DNA of 64,000 nucleotides from NCBI GenBank assembly GCA_029962745.1, contig CM057151.1, positions 34,738,818 through 34,802,817 on the forward strand. Reading direction: 5' to 3'. Positions 42,554 through 54,568 of this stretch are shown in pieces. The stretch is from Echinometra lucunter (taxonomy: Eukaryota > Echinodermata > Echinoidea > Camarodonta > Echinometridae). Position numbers and translations under genes: made by a program. Numbering within the stretch: position 1 is the stretch's first letter; every line of letters starts with the position of its first letter. Below the pieces are notes generated by a model that was given only the letters and a program-made list of their open reading frames with translations, had not been told where the DNA came from and did not search any database.

Positions 42554-44850
42554 CTAATCTACAAGCTCTCCCTCTTTAATCTTGATTAACTGCTCAGCAT
42601 TTTGAGCCTCTGCATCTTTTTCCCGGGTGCGCCTCCGCATAGCATTGGATTTTGCCAGTAGTGACAGGTCTCCACCCTTCTCTGCTAATTCCGCAGTAGA
42701 GTCGGCCTCTTTATGGAGGAAGCATGCATCTTTCTCCAGCTGCACTTTCCGCTTTTTCATGCTGTCTATTTCATCCTCCAATAGCTTTCGCTTCTCCCCT
42801 TTAAGTTCATCCATCCTCTTTTTCTTCTCTTCCTCCAGAAATGTCCTGTACCTCTGTCTAGCTTGCTTTGCATGAGACAGCATTTCCTTGGTTATTCCCA
42901 CATTCATGACTCCTCCTGCCGTACGTATGTGATCAACAATGATCCTTCTTGCGACCAATGTTCTCTCTTTTTGATTTTCTACTTCCACCTCCTTGTTAAC
43001 CGAAAATCCCCTTTCAACATCTGCCTGTCCATGTGACAGGCACATGAGAAGTTTCATGATTGTCCACAAGTTCATTAATTGTTTGCTTTCTCCAACACCT
43101 GCATAGAACTTGTCCAACCTCATGTCCTTCCTCTTGAAACTGTGAAGGTCAACGACTTCTCCTGCCATCATTTCCCTATACTCACTAAGGATTCTATCAC
43201 AGTCCCTACCATTCACATACTGACTATTCACCAAGACTTGTAGGGTTGCCGTAAGAGCTGTTTCACAGGAGGCCCCATCCTTCAGTATTTCTTCTGGATC
43301 CATCCATTTTGCAGTGCGTACAAGACTATACTTGATTGGCGATTTCTCCAAGAGTTTCTTAGTCACATTCAGTAGAAACTTGCGACAGTCATTTCTGAAC
43401 TGATAGATGACTCTCTCACTGACTTTTTCTTTGCCTTTGTGACTGCTTGCTTTGTGGCAAACCCTATGTCAACTTGTGATGTGTCTTTTAGATTCTCATC
43501 TTTCAGCTCTAGCTTACTGATTCTAAGTGGCGTACTTGCTGCAGCTAAGATATCATCCTTCACAAACCTCCTCATCAGGCTCTTCAGAATTTTGACAATG
43601 TCTGTTCCAATGAATGGAATCATGGGGCTGACTGTCTGATAATCTGCCAGAAATGGTTCTATTTCTCTCGCAATGGAGAGAAAGAATTCCCCCTTTGCTT
43701 CGAACAGGGGATCCTTGATAGCACTCCGGACAGTTTCAAATGTCTTCGTTTTGGGATTTGGGACTTGGTTCCTTTCCACTGCCTGAACATACTGATCTAA
43801 TTTTGGCTTTACCTCCAGTGCTCTGGCCATGACAGACTGGTTTTCTAACCATCGATGTCTGCAAAACTTCAAGGGGAAGGTTGTTGAGTTGGTAACTTTT
43901 TCAAAGTCCTCTGTTCTGGCGGGAGAGTCCTTGAAAAGACGATGCAAGCTACACAAAGTTTCTTCTATCTCCCACCCACATCCTATGCAACCACTACGAA
44001 ATGCATTGTGCATTACGTGCATGCCACAGCTTCCAATGTTCAAGAGGGCTTTTCTTGTGCTCTTTACTGACATCTTCACAGAGAAGTTCGAAGAGTTTCC
44101 AATTGACATTTGGACCATCCATTGATAGTTGTACTAGGTTACTGGTGCCCAAGTCTTGAATAACTGGCAAAATCCTGTCATGAAGGTCGTTGGCTGTAGC
44201 ATGTCCCATGAATTCTGATCCAATATAACGAGTAGTTACAATTCCAGAGTCAAAAAATCTTGCATGAATGTCTAATTGCTTCATTTGCATGCTCTTGTTC
44301 AAACTCTCATCAAATAGCAGTACATACTCATCAGCACCCCGTATTTTATCCTTCATACGGGCAGTGAAGTAAGGGGCTAATCCAAATGTAGCTAGGTAGT
44401 TTGATTTATCCTCCCCACATGTAAATCTAGATGCGATTTCACTGTCTGGAAACATCAAACCGAATAGACTGGAAATGTTCTTTGCAGAGTTATACGAGTT
44501 ATGAGAATCTATCAGTTTCATGGTCCATATCAGTTCTGTTTGAACACAGAATTGGGGGTGAGATAAGATGACATATCTCGATCCGTAGCACTCGAGGTAC
44601 CCTTTGAAGTTGATGGTACAGATTCAGAACTTAATGTCGAAGATGACTTGCTCCCCTGACTTGAAAAATATGATGATATTGTGTTAATTCTTCCAGGGTT
44701 GAAGATTCAGAGACAGCAGCCAGATTTTGTTTATGTTTCTTGCCTGCCATGTGACTCTTTAATGCAGCTTCACCCATGTTGCTAACATCAAATGATTTGT
44801 GGCAAATCACACATTTTGCCTTGCTAGGATCAGCATCCTTAGAATCCACT
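42554..44850 (-). pseudogene. hAT-like transposase with C2H2 finger, three frame breaks
   Basis: Read on the minus strand, an N-terminal finger (44850-44631; KCVICHKSFD...ALKSHMAGKKH) is followed after a break by 44521-43994 (FGLAPYFTARMKDKI, YVLLFDESLN). A frame change near 44050 leads to 44118-43369 (GMHVMHNAFRSGCIGCGWEI, RWLENQSVMARALEV), and another near 43425 to 43366-42554. The last part has KLLMCLSHGQADVERGFSVN, resembling the hAT C-terminal dimerisation motif, then a long charged coiled coil. The breaks sit in or near A-rich runs, so some may be sequencing or assembly errors. The residues DESLN and SMDGPNVNW resemble RNase-H-fold transposase positions. The superfamily is by motif only. 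Confidence 0.65.
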
Positions 44851-45941
44851 GACTGTAATTAGGGTCTGTTATCCACTTGTTCGTGAATGTACATTTCCCC
44901 GGCATGATTCTTGTGGTAATGTAATTTCACTTGACAGATAAAAAAATAAACAGCCAAAACAAGCGTTCACAATTGATTTTCACATAAATCCATCTGTCGA
45001 GTGTTGACCTACATCATTTCACGAGTTCAAATTATTCTGCAACTGGTACATGTACAAATCAACATCACAAATGAATAGCTCCAAATACTATTTCTCAAGC
45101 AAAGAAAATCATGTAAATCCTGTAAATGTGGGGAAAATAGTTCTATGTCCATGAATTGAAATGCTCGGTGACGTTCATAATTTTCCGCGTATGATCTTCA
45201 CGATTATAATTACGAGTGTCACTCGGTCTCAGTTTCCACAAAATAAAAACGGCCAACACATACACACTTGATTACCACTCCAAAATCAGTATATGGGACT
45301 GGGGAAAACATGCTTACGATTGTGTCGATCTTCATGTCTCAATCTGCTCATCACAAAAATATGCTCCAAATAATTCCAATAATTATCATCCAAAACATCT
45401 GTAATGAGGCCAAATTAGACGAGTCTATATAAAAACAATATTTCTTGGCATTCAAGAATGAGTTTCCGTGATTTTCACACTCGGGTCGCGCACACAAAAA
45501 AACAAACTCTCATTTCACGTGTAATGCATGTTATGTATTGATATTCATCCGCACGCATATCATGCCACAAATATCAGTACATACGTACACGGAAGCTTGA
45601 ATGGCACGAGTAAGGGGGGGGGGGGGGGGGGGGGGGGGGGGAGGGTGGAACTATTTTTGTTTCTTTTGGGGGGAAATATTTTGAATGTGTATGCGATATG
45701 CTAGAAGTAGGGCACGGGCTGAAGGAACATTTTGAGTGGCATACAGCCTTGATTCACGCTCACACTTGACTCTACACACAAATACTATCGGCACTTTTTT
45801 TTTTGCGTAATAATTTTATGTGGAAAACAAGCCTAATCACACACAAACAATACATGCTGGCATGCTATGGCGGGAGAGATCGGCCGAACATGATTTGGAG
45901 CTGATTTCTCTGCACTGTTTGGCAGCGCTCGAAAGAAAAAA
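44851..45941. other. Non-coding stretch with G38 tract
   Basis: No gene seen. A run of 38 G occupies 45614-45651, the longest homopolymer in the window. The stretch ends at an assembly gap. Confidence 0.5.
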
Positions 45942-46441
45942 NNNNNNNNNNNNNNNNNNNNNNNNNNNNNNNNNNNNNNNNNNNNNNNNNNNNNNNNNNN
46001 NNNNNNNNNNNNNNNNNNNNNNNNNNNNNNNNNNNNNNNNNNNNNNNNNNNNNNNNNNNNNNNNNNNNNNNNNNNNNNNNNNNNNNNNNNNNNNNNNNNN
46101 NNNNNNNNNNNNNNNNNNNNNNNNNNNNNNNNNNNNNNNNNNNNNNNNNNNNNNNNNNNNNNNNNNNNNNNNNNNNNNNNNNNNNNNNNNNNNNNNNNNN
46201 NNNNNNNNNNNNNNNNNNNNNNNNNNNNNNNNNNNNNNNNNNNNNNNNNNNNNNNNNNNNNNNNNNNNNNNNNNNNNNNNNNNNNNNNNNNNNNNNNNNN
46301 NNNNNNNNNNNNNNNNNNNNNNNNNNNNNNNNNNNNNNNNNNNNNNNNNNNNNNNNNNNNNNNNNNNNNNNNNNNNNNNNNNNNNNNNNNNNNNNNNNNN
46401 NNNNNNNNNNNNNNNNNNNNNNNNNNNNNNNNNNNNNNNNN
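45942..46441. other. Assembly gap of 500 N
   Basis: Exactly 500 N, probably a fixed- or estimated-size scaffold gap. Sequence on its right is the tandem-repeat arm of an F3 element, so the gap likely arose from that repeat. Frames spanning it are artefacts. Confidence 0.98.
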
Positions 46442-46605
46442 TCGCGTCACGGGTCATGAATTTCGCATCCCGGGTCGTGAATTTCGCATCCTGGGTCATG
46501 AATTTTCGCGTCACGGGTCGCGAATTTCGCGACTGGGACGCAAAGTTGGCCGCGAAATTCACATCGCACATGACCTGTTGTCGAGCGTACTTCAGGGCCA
46601 CCATA
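46442..46605. mobile_element. Right end of a second F3 fold-back element
   Basis: Units of GGGTCATGAATTTCGCATCCC type, then TTCACATCGCACATGACCTG and a terminus CGTACTTCAGGGCCACCATA, matching the right end of the element at 17010-17356. The left part is lost in the gap. The base after CCACCATA starts GCATAG, which should recur left of the missing end if it is a target duplication. Confidence 0.75.
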
Positions 46606-46959
46606 GCATAGGCAAAATTTGATATATGATTCATAAATATCTTGATTTTTTTTTCCCCCAACAGAACCACAAGATTAAAGGTTTTCTTTAGATCACGTGA
46701 CCTACGAAACCGGTAACCGGGACTTCCCCTCCTTTGCCTACTGTCTCGAGGTAAATATCAGGAAATTTGTAGCGTTGACCTCGCTTGACCTTTAGATATT
46801 ATGGTTTACCTGTGGTTCAGAGTGTTTTCGCTTGTTATGAAATGAATGTTACTTACTACGGGTCTATATCCTTTGCATAGCGGTTTGCTCTGAGAGATAC
46901 GTCCATTGTCAACAGACTCGCACAATTCGTTTCATGCATGGACTGGAATCGCATTTTTA

Positions 46960-47293
46960 CGGAAGCTTAAAAGTGCCACCGAGATGACGAAATATTTTAG
47001 GCCAGTAACACGAGCAGACGAGTTAAAAGACAAGATGACGAGTTCTTTGAACTCGACTTGTTTAGGACAAGAAGACGAGAAGACGGGATTCTGGAACTTA
47101 ACAAGTTCCAATAACTCATCATCTCGTCTTCTCGAACCTAACAAGCCATTTTGCCGAGTTCGTCATCTTCTCTTCTTGTCCTAAACAAGTAGACATGCCT
47201 AGTTCAAAGAACTCATCATCTTGTCTTTTAACTCGTCTTCTTGTCTTTTGGCTTAAGTTATCTCGTCATCTAGGAAGCACTTTTAAGCTTCCG
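46960..47293. mobile_element. Fold-back MITE with TA flanks (334 bp)
   Basis: Inverted ends CGGAAGCTTAAAAGTGCC and, reversed, CGGAAGCTTAAAAGTGCTTCC. TA lies on both sides (46958-46959 and 47294-47295). The arms contain GACGAGTTAAAAGACAAGAT, GAGTTCTTTGAACT and CTTGTTTAGGACAAGAAGA with complements on the right. The centre (about 47100-47115) has AACTTAACAAGTTCC. Much of it is made of AAGACGAG-like words. No coding. Confidence 0.75.
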
Positions 47294-47299
47294 TATATA

Positions 47300-49478
47300 C
47301 ATTTTTCATTTCGCCGTTAGATGGACAGGCATTTTGTCAATATTGGGATGAGTTGAGAGGTTGGAATGTCCTGCATCTTAAAGTAACCAAGAAAAATTTA
47401 TTATGTAATAATATCCTTTAAGAGTAATATCCTTTACCAAGTTTATGGGAAATATATTTTCATACATACAGACGAGTCCCGACATGTCCGTACTCAGTAT
47501 ATAACACTTCGAACTATAGTCAAACATGATTGAAATGGGACTTTGAGGGGGGGGGGGGGGGTATTCAAAAGAATAAGGACGAAATGGACTGTAAATAGTA
47601 AGTCGTTAAATTTTTGAAATTTGAGATCAGTTTCGAAATGGAAATTAAAATTGATAACATGGTAAATTGTCGGATAACTTTCCCATTTGCCCCGACCCAT
47701 ATAAAGCGACTACAATATAGATTTTCAGACTTTTATCATGGTCAATACAAAGCAAGATTACTCTTGAAATAGAATAAGTAGAGCGTGAACGGCAACTATA
47801 AACAATAAAGATATATTAATATAGGCCTACCTGTGGAACACCTGTCGTGCCTAGTTATCAGATTTCACAGATCAGTGGTACATACTAAGGTTTTCCTTAT
47901 CTATTATTTTCAGCAGGAAATGTCAGTTTTCCCTAAAATTACACTGCAGTTTTCCTCTTACTTCCACACGGGGAGTCAAACACCAACTGACCAAGTCAAA
48001 CACAAAACAATGCGCGCATTTTGTGTGGCAATATCACAAGGAGGCTTGTGTATTCGTGCTATTTTTGTAGCTTAACAGTTACTCTACGTTGTTCCTCTCT
48101 AGTTCATAAAAACCAAACGCATGTTATTATCTGCTCTGTTAGAATCACGCTTCATTTCTCTTCTTTTTTTAAACATAAACTATGTGTTACTACCAAAAAA
48201 TTATATTGTTCTAATTTTGGAGAGTATATACAAAATTAAAGATATTTGAAAACAGCTTAAACAAGGAGAAGTGTGGCGTATAAGATCCACGATATATAAT
48301 CTTACAAAAACTTAATTTCAAATCTGCTTGAAATACTATATAATAATACAAATTAATATACCGGTACTATCTATCCTACCTACTACATGACTACTGCACT
48401 GGGGGTAATTAGAAATTTGCTGCAATTATAAACTTTCTCCCTATTTGAATGCGTGAGTTGCGTGGTCTGACTGCATCATCAGACCAAGATAGGAGTGGGT
48501 AATTGCGGATCCAGGACTGTCAGGGCGAGGATGCATGCTGATAAGAGGTAATACTAGTACATTATTGGGGGGGGGGGGGGGGGGGGAGCATTTTTATGTG
48601 TATTTCAAGGAATGGTATGAAGCATGTGCTGGGGAGGGCAAGTTGTCAAGTACTTCATGTACTTCCTTCTCTTTCTGTCATCAAAGTTGCAGATTTTATT
48701 TAAAGTGATTTTAATGCCCTTGTTATCACCAGCTCAAGCAAAAGCTGGTAAACATCTAAAAAAAAAAAAATAAATAAATAAAAAAATAAAAAAAAATGAA
48801 GAAAAAAGCAGTAAACATCCAAAATAAGTAATAGAAAGTCGATAATATTATTGTTTGGTATAGGAATACACCAGGGGTATCCACTTTGAATACATATAAT
48901 TTTTGTTTAAACCTTAGAACATTACAAGGAGATCCTATCATGGCAATTACACAGATTTTATTCAATGTGGATTTTAATGCCTTTGCTTTCACCAGCACAG
49001 AAAAAAAGCGGTACAGCGTTTTGTTAGTTTGGAAATACCGTAAGGAACCTAACAAGCAAAGTATAGCCCATTATACGATGTGGTTTCACGGATTCGAGGA
49101 AAAGATTACCTTTATTCGGTTGATATCTGGAGTGAAGGAAATGTCAAGAGAGGTTCATTTCTGCCGTGACATTTTAGGATGGACTTTGGTTTCAACTTTG
49201 CGGGTCACTGATAAAGGAATGAAATTCCCACTTTCCGTGGAAAAAAAAAATGAGTTCACACAAAATGAAGGTGAATGGTTCACTGTTAGTACAGTTGTTT
49301 AAAACTCATTGTTTAAAATATGAACCTACCAATTAACAGCTGTTTAAAAAAATCCCCATTATGTTTTACATAGAGTAGGTTCATAATATTTTAAACAACC
49401 CATGAGTTTTCAACCACAGTTCGAACAGTGTTGACTGTACCATTGTACATTAGTACAACGCAACAGGGTTATTCTTAT
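47300..49478. other. Non-coding stretch
   Basis: Contains G15 at 47547 and G20 at 48567. A roughly 40-bp direct repeat (GATTTTAATGCCC..TCACCAGC) lies at 48690 and 48953. A short inverted repeat lies at about 49302-49420 (TTGTTTAAAACTCAT against ATGAGTTTTCAACC, with TATGAACCTAC against GTAGGTTCATA). The 138-codon open frame between them has no recognisable features. Confidence 0.45.
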
Positions 49479-49500
49479 GGTTATGGTTAGGGTTAGGGTG
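49479..49500 (+). repeat. Short interstitial telomere-like repeat
   Basis: GGTTATGGTTAGGGTTAGGG contains two perfect TTAGGG-type units with degenerate neighbours (GAGAGTTAGG, CAGGGTTAGG) over the next 60 bp. It is too short to imply a former chromosome end. Confidence 0.5.
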
Positions 49501-49580
49501 AGAGTTAGGATCAGGTAATGATGAGGCACTATAGGTTCAGGGTTAGGTTTACGGTCAATTCACTCTTCTGGTGAGGTATC

Positions 49581-49745
49581 GAGGAGGCCAATGGCTCAGT
49601 AGAGCACTGGTCTCGTATTCCGATAACCCGGATTCGAAACCAAGTCGATGCGCTAGTGCTTTGGTAAGGCACATTACCGGGTTCCTCGGAGAAGACTTAA
49701 AGCCGTATACTTAGCCTACTTACAAGCGTGCATGCTTTCTTAGCA
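49581..49745 (+). mobile_element. tRNA-derived SINE of a different family
   Basis: A-box-like ATGGCTCAGTAGAGCACTGG and B-box-like GGATTCGAAACC are about 30 bp apart, followed by GTGCTTTGGTAAGGCACATT and a non-tRNA body. It lacks the shared head of the other three SINEs. No clear tail was seen. Confidence 0.6.
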
Positions 49746-50316
49746 GTCAGGTAAAACAAACCCGTGACTATGCAGGCGTTTCCGCGTAATGAATCTCATT
49801 ATTTTCTCAAGGGATTTTTTCGGCGCATTCGATTTCGCATTAATTTGAAAAACATAAACACTATCCTTACAATGTTAAGTTTATTTCCTTGATTTGTTTC
49901 CGTGATAATGCTATGTGTATATGCATCTTTTTATATCTTCTTGTAATATGTTTGCTAGCAGCAGGAGTAGGCCCATATTTTCGTAAAACTATATCATTCA
50001 AAATGTATATCCACACTCCGCAGGTATACCAAAAGAGATGTCTATTCAATCGATTTGAAACGATTGTTACATGTTACCAAATCAAAGAAAAAATATTTAT
50101 TTGAATTGAAATAAATAGGCGGACGGGCAGCCCAGTATTACCTTTACATTTCTCAGGTTTTTAAACACTTTCTCCTCAATATGACATCTATTCTCAGTGC
50201 TTCGTGTACATTATATCATTCAAATAATTTTATTTCATTACAAAATATAAGCTTAAATGAAACACAAGGAGAACGGCTCTCTGCCCGAACAAGGTGAAGT
50301 TTGCACGAATGGAATT
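49746..50316. other. Non-coding stretch
   Basis: AT-rich. I see no gene, repeat or RNA signal. Confidence 0.4.
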
Positions 50317-50722
50317 GGGCAGTTTCAAAATTTGCAGTCCTTCCCTTCTCTCCTCGTTGAGCTTTAAGTTGTTTTTTTTCCCGACTTCATATCAATTTTA
50401 TGTGCCCAAATAATAAAAAGAATTAGAGAATATATTGTAATATGTTGATGAATGTTTCTCTACCTCTGTTCTTCTCCTTTCAGGTGGTTAATTTTCTTCT
50501 CTTTAGCAAGTTAGTTTACATATGGGCAATTTCAAAATTTTCAGTCCTTCCCTTCTCTCCTCGTTGAGCTATACGTTTTTTTCCGACTTCATATCAATTT
50601 TATGTGCCCAAATAATAATAAGAATTAAAAAATATATTGTATCTTGATGGATGTTTCTCTACCTCTATTCTTCTCCTTTCAAGTAGTTAATTTTCTTCCT
50701 TTTAGCAAGTTAATTTACATAA
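50317..50722 (+). repeat. Two-copy 207-bp tandem duplication
   Basis: Copy 1 starts GGGCAGTTTCAAAATTTGCA at 50317 and copy 2 GGGCAATTTCAAAATTTTCA at 50524. Both include TCCTTCCCTTCTCTCCTCG, ATCAATTTTATGTGCCCAAA and TTTCTCTACCTCT. Roughly 90% identical by eye, so older than the duplication at 5141. Confidence 0.85.
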
Positions 50723-52756
50723 ATATGATTTGATTGACGTTTCCCTTGAAAAGCTCTCAAAAATTGTTTATCTCGCTGTATACTAGCAATAATGGCAGCA
50801 TGATGGTCAAAGTTTTTGGTCAGTGTTTGTGGTCATTGCTTGACCTCCACTTCACTTACAGCTTGACCGCTTGATATTCCAAACTGGACCCTGGACATTC
50901 CTTTCAGCAAAATAATTATGACTCATACCTTTCCTTTGTCGAAACAAAGGAACGCTTTGTTTAGAAGGCTAATACTGTATAGTATAACAACAGAAGAGAA
51001 GTATGCGGAAAGATTTTGGTTAAAAAATAATACAACTGGTTTTGGGGTGGTTTTGGAAAAACCTATCGTCGCGCTTGTGTACAGGAAAGTAGTATACTGA
51101 CTGGCGCCCCCGGGGGTGAGTTGCGGGGGGGGGGGGGGATAGGGGAAGAAAAGACAAGGTTAGAGAAGGGCAGAGGTGAGTATTTTCTAAGTAAATGAAT
51201 AACAAAAATTGAATTAAAAAATTGAAATGACTGCTTCTACAGAACTCAGACTCACGGTTAGAGGCTTGCTTGACATAGCACCAATGATGAAATAATCTGC
51301 ATTCGAACTGGTACCCGCAGATATACCATGCATTGACATATTTAACTCATATACTTTTTTTTACAAGCATTTCCGCAGACAACGTATGTAGATTGTAATT
51401 CATGTCCTTCCATGGCGAAACAACCCTCGATTTTCACAAATTATTCGCACACAAAGAGAGGCGAATATTCCCATCCACTGGGTCATTCTGCCCCTCCGGA
51501 TATTGCATGTAATAAAATTTTGAAATTGGAAATAACAAAAAATTAAATTTGACATTAATCTACGTTATCCATCAGAGAACCGATTCAAATAAGGAAATTC
51601 TCACGCGGCAGCGAAAGAATGGAACATAAAAACCCCCTGATTTCACGACCCCCGGCCGTTAACGTAATCCTTTCTTCGGGCATTCTGTTCATTCTGAGTA
51701 TAGGGACGATGACTCGAAACGATACGAAAGATGAAGGGAGGGGGGGGGGGGGAGGATTCAGTGACTTAAAAATTCACTCATCATAATTATTATTCCTGAT
51801 GACAGAAGCGGAGCTGTGAAACCACACGAAATTGTTTGATGACGGTGATGTTTTGCAAGTGAATCATTTATGTTGGCTTATGAAACAGCGATGATTCAGA
51901 GAAAGAGAAATGATCTGTGAATAGAATCGTTGTTTTGGTGGGTACTAGTAATACTATTTATACGCGATATAAACAGAACTTGTCCATAGGCAGATGGGCG
52001 TACGTGACAAATTTCACGGGTGGGGGGGGGGGGGGGGGGGGAAGGGGGGTGCTGGAAACGTCTTTATCATGGATATACAATATCCTAGCTCCAAATAGGC
52101 AAGCGAGCAAATTTTGACCATATATCATACTGACGATGCAGTTGTTTTATCAGATATATATAAATCTAAAATTACATATAGAAATAGACCAAATAGGTCA
52201 CAAACGCTAGTGCTGGTTGTTCGAATATCGTCAATTTAAAAATTCCATGCGTGCAACCTTCTCTTCGCCCCATCTTACTCCAAAAGAAAATGCACAGAAC
52301 AAGCATGTTTAAGTTTCCTTCGAAATCATTATACGGGTCCATATAGGATTAATAGAATCGATGCCCCTAAAGAGAAAATGTCCATGACTACATGTATGTG
52401 CTCTACGCTTCGTGGAGATCTCGCCGCCCCTTCTCCTCCATCTTCCATTTTTGCGCTCATGGATCCATCCTGAATCACACATATATAAACGAATACGCTA
52501 GATAATTCAGGCTTTAGATGAAACTAAATAATATGAAGATCTTAAAGATTTGCTCTTTCTTCAAGCTTTTTACTTTGTGCAGAATGAATTAAGATACTTC
52601 AGGGGCCGTGGAGCCGGGGGGGGGGGGCCTTCAGCTCCCCTCCACTTTGTTGAATATAGACACATTGGCCTCTATACAATAATGCGGCAACGATTGTTCG
52701 CATGCCCACTCCCCCACTTTCAAAAACGCTCCGCGGCTCTACTTGTATGGCTTATA
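50723..52756. other. Non-coding stretch with G tracts
   Basis: G14 at 51125, G13 at 51740, G20 at 52022 and G12 at 52616; the last is headed by CAGGGGCCGTGGAGCC. No gene recognised. Confidence 0.5.
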
Positions 52757-52950
52757 AGCCCACCGCACACTATATGATCCGTCTGCGATCCGATTTTGGA
52801 AAAAAAATGATGAACGTTCAAACATGTGAAATCTTAGTTATCGAAGTTTCGAATACTCCTATAATACCTGTTCAATCTTTCATATTTAATACTAAATGAC
52901 ATTTTGTTCGAAATCGGGTGGCAGTTGGATCGTATAGTGTGCGGCGGGCT
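52757..52950. mobile_element. 194-bp MITE with TA flanks
   Basis: Inverted ends AGCCCACCGCACACTATATG and, reversed, AGCCCGCCGCACACTATACG, both continuing into ATCC...GATTT. TA abuts each side (52755-52756 and 52951-52952). No coding. Small, with about 45-bp terminal repeats. Confidence 0.8.
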
Positions 52951-53193
52951 TAAGGCATGCGGAAAGCTTTCTTCCCGATACCGAACTTAGTCGTGAATAG
53001 CTAGCACTGCATAGTATTCATTAAGTTTTGATTAGTATCACTTTTCAAAACTCTAAAAACCCAATACAAGAAAGTCGGTACTGCTTTGTTATCATCTCAT
53101 GATATGGCCATTCCCCCCACATATTACTTACAATGACATTCAACTATCTTTACAATAATATGAGAGACCTGCATGGTTTAATGTGACATTCGT

Positions 53194-53400
53194 TCTTGTT
53201 GTTGAATTGGGTTTTTACAGACGTGTATCAATCAAATATGATTATTTACGTCTGGGACCGATAACGTCACCATCCGAAAGACGTGGCAAATGTAGATTCA
53301 TATCTTGCCAAAGGACATTAGTGCCGCGGCAGGGATTCGAACCCCGGACCTTGTGGTTCAAAGTCTGGAGACTTATCCACTGAGCCACACCACCTCTACC
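53194..53400 (-). mobile_element. tRNA-derived SINE, subfamily 1 (second copy)
   Basis: The same order as 24112-24326 on the minus strand: GTGTGGCTCAGTGGATAAGT, B box GGTTCGAATCCC, CACTAATGTCCTTTGGCAAG, CTTTCGGATGGTGACGTTA, TGATACACGTCTGTAAAAAC. It ends in a (CAA)n-like tail instead of (CCA)n. About 90% identical to the other copy. Confidence 0.88.
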
Positions 53401-54568
53401 TTTCAAAAGGTTAAAGGACTTTTAAAGTGCATGTATTGTTTCCCAGAAGTTGCCTACCCAAATACCAGCATAATAAATGTAAGTTTAACACACCGTGAAC
53501 TCGACCGTGATGGCCAAGGATAATAGTTTCATAAAAACCTGTCGTTCCTTGTACATACGGCTAAAAACGGTGCAAAAGGTAACAACATTATAATGAATTC
53601 TTTCAGGACCTCTCAATTCTTATTGAGCTTTAGCTTAGCCATTTTTAAAATCTCTCCAACCAGTATATTTTTACCAAACGCCCTTCTTACGTCCCTCATT
53701 TCCCCTTCTTTTCTGAGAATATTGAAGCTCTCCTTGGTTGATTTATTATTTATGTCTTGTGACTATTTTTTATCAGTGATCATTTTAATTAACATTATGG
53801 GGTCAAACATAAATAGAAAGTGATATTGCTCTATGTTCAGATACGTTGGTTTTTTGTAATTAGCTTCCTCATGCATATCCCCGGGCAGCGATCCGCGGTG
53901 CACATATAGTATTTCTTTTCTGTTTCCTTTGCCAGTTTGTATTCATAACGTATTATAATGTTTGCTTGAAAATTAAATAAAATTCATTTTCAAAATGAAA
54001 TGAAATACAACCCACGAAACTGACAGGATTTGAGAATGTATAGGAAAGCGACAATGCACCTTAAAAAGTATGAATTGCTCATGAGAATATTTTGCATGAT
54101 TTTAAGCCTTTCAAAAGGTCAGGGGGATCGGCAAAGTACGAGGAAATGTTTCTGAGAAATTGCCCAACCGCAAGCACCATGTTATTAATATTAATCACCG
54201 GCCGTTCGCTATCTAATGTCAAGCATTGGTCAACACTAATCTCACACCAGTTTATGCCAATCCCTCGTTGAGGTGACGATATTTAGTGAACCGGTCAATG
54301 ACTTTAGATATGCGACATCTGACCTCCTGCCGTCCCTACCCCCTTCCTCCTACCCCTACCCCCCCCCCCCAAAAAAGGGAAGAAAATAAAAAAGAGATAG
54401 AAAGGAGGATGAAGAAGAGGAGAGGGAGAGAAAAGGGGGAAGGATAAGGAGGAGAGACCATTTTTAGCCTGAAATAGATACGAGTGGGGAGGGGCAGAAT
54501 ACTGTTAGGGAGTACATTTATTTGTTTTGTTCTTGTAAATCAAGGTATGTGCCTGATAGTGTTTGTTG
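53401..54568. other. Non-coding stretch
   Basis: No gene seen. C12 followed by A6 at about 54359-54376 leads into a GA-rich tract to 54460. Confidence 0.45.

Noticed and set aside
45820..46670. Frames of 205-277 codons crossing 45942-46441
   Set aside because: They cross the run of N; the coding content is imaginary.
48886..49302. 138-codon frame on the plus strand
   Set aside because: No recognisable motif, no splice or start support, and direct repeats around it. Probably chance in an AT-rich region.
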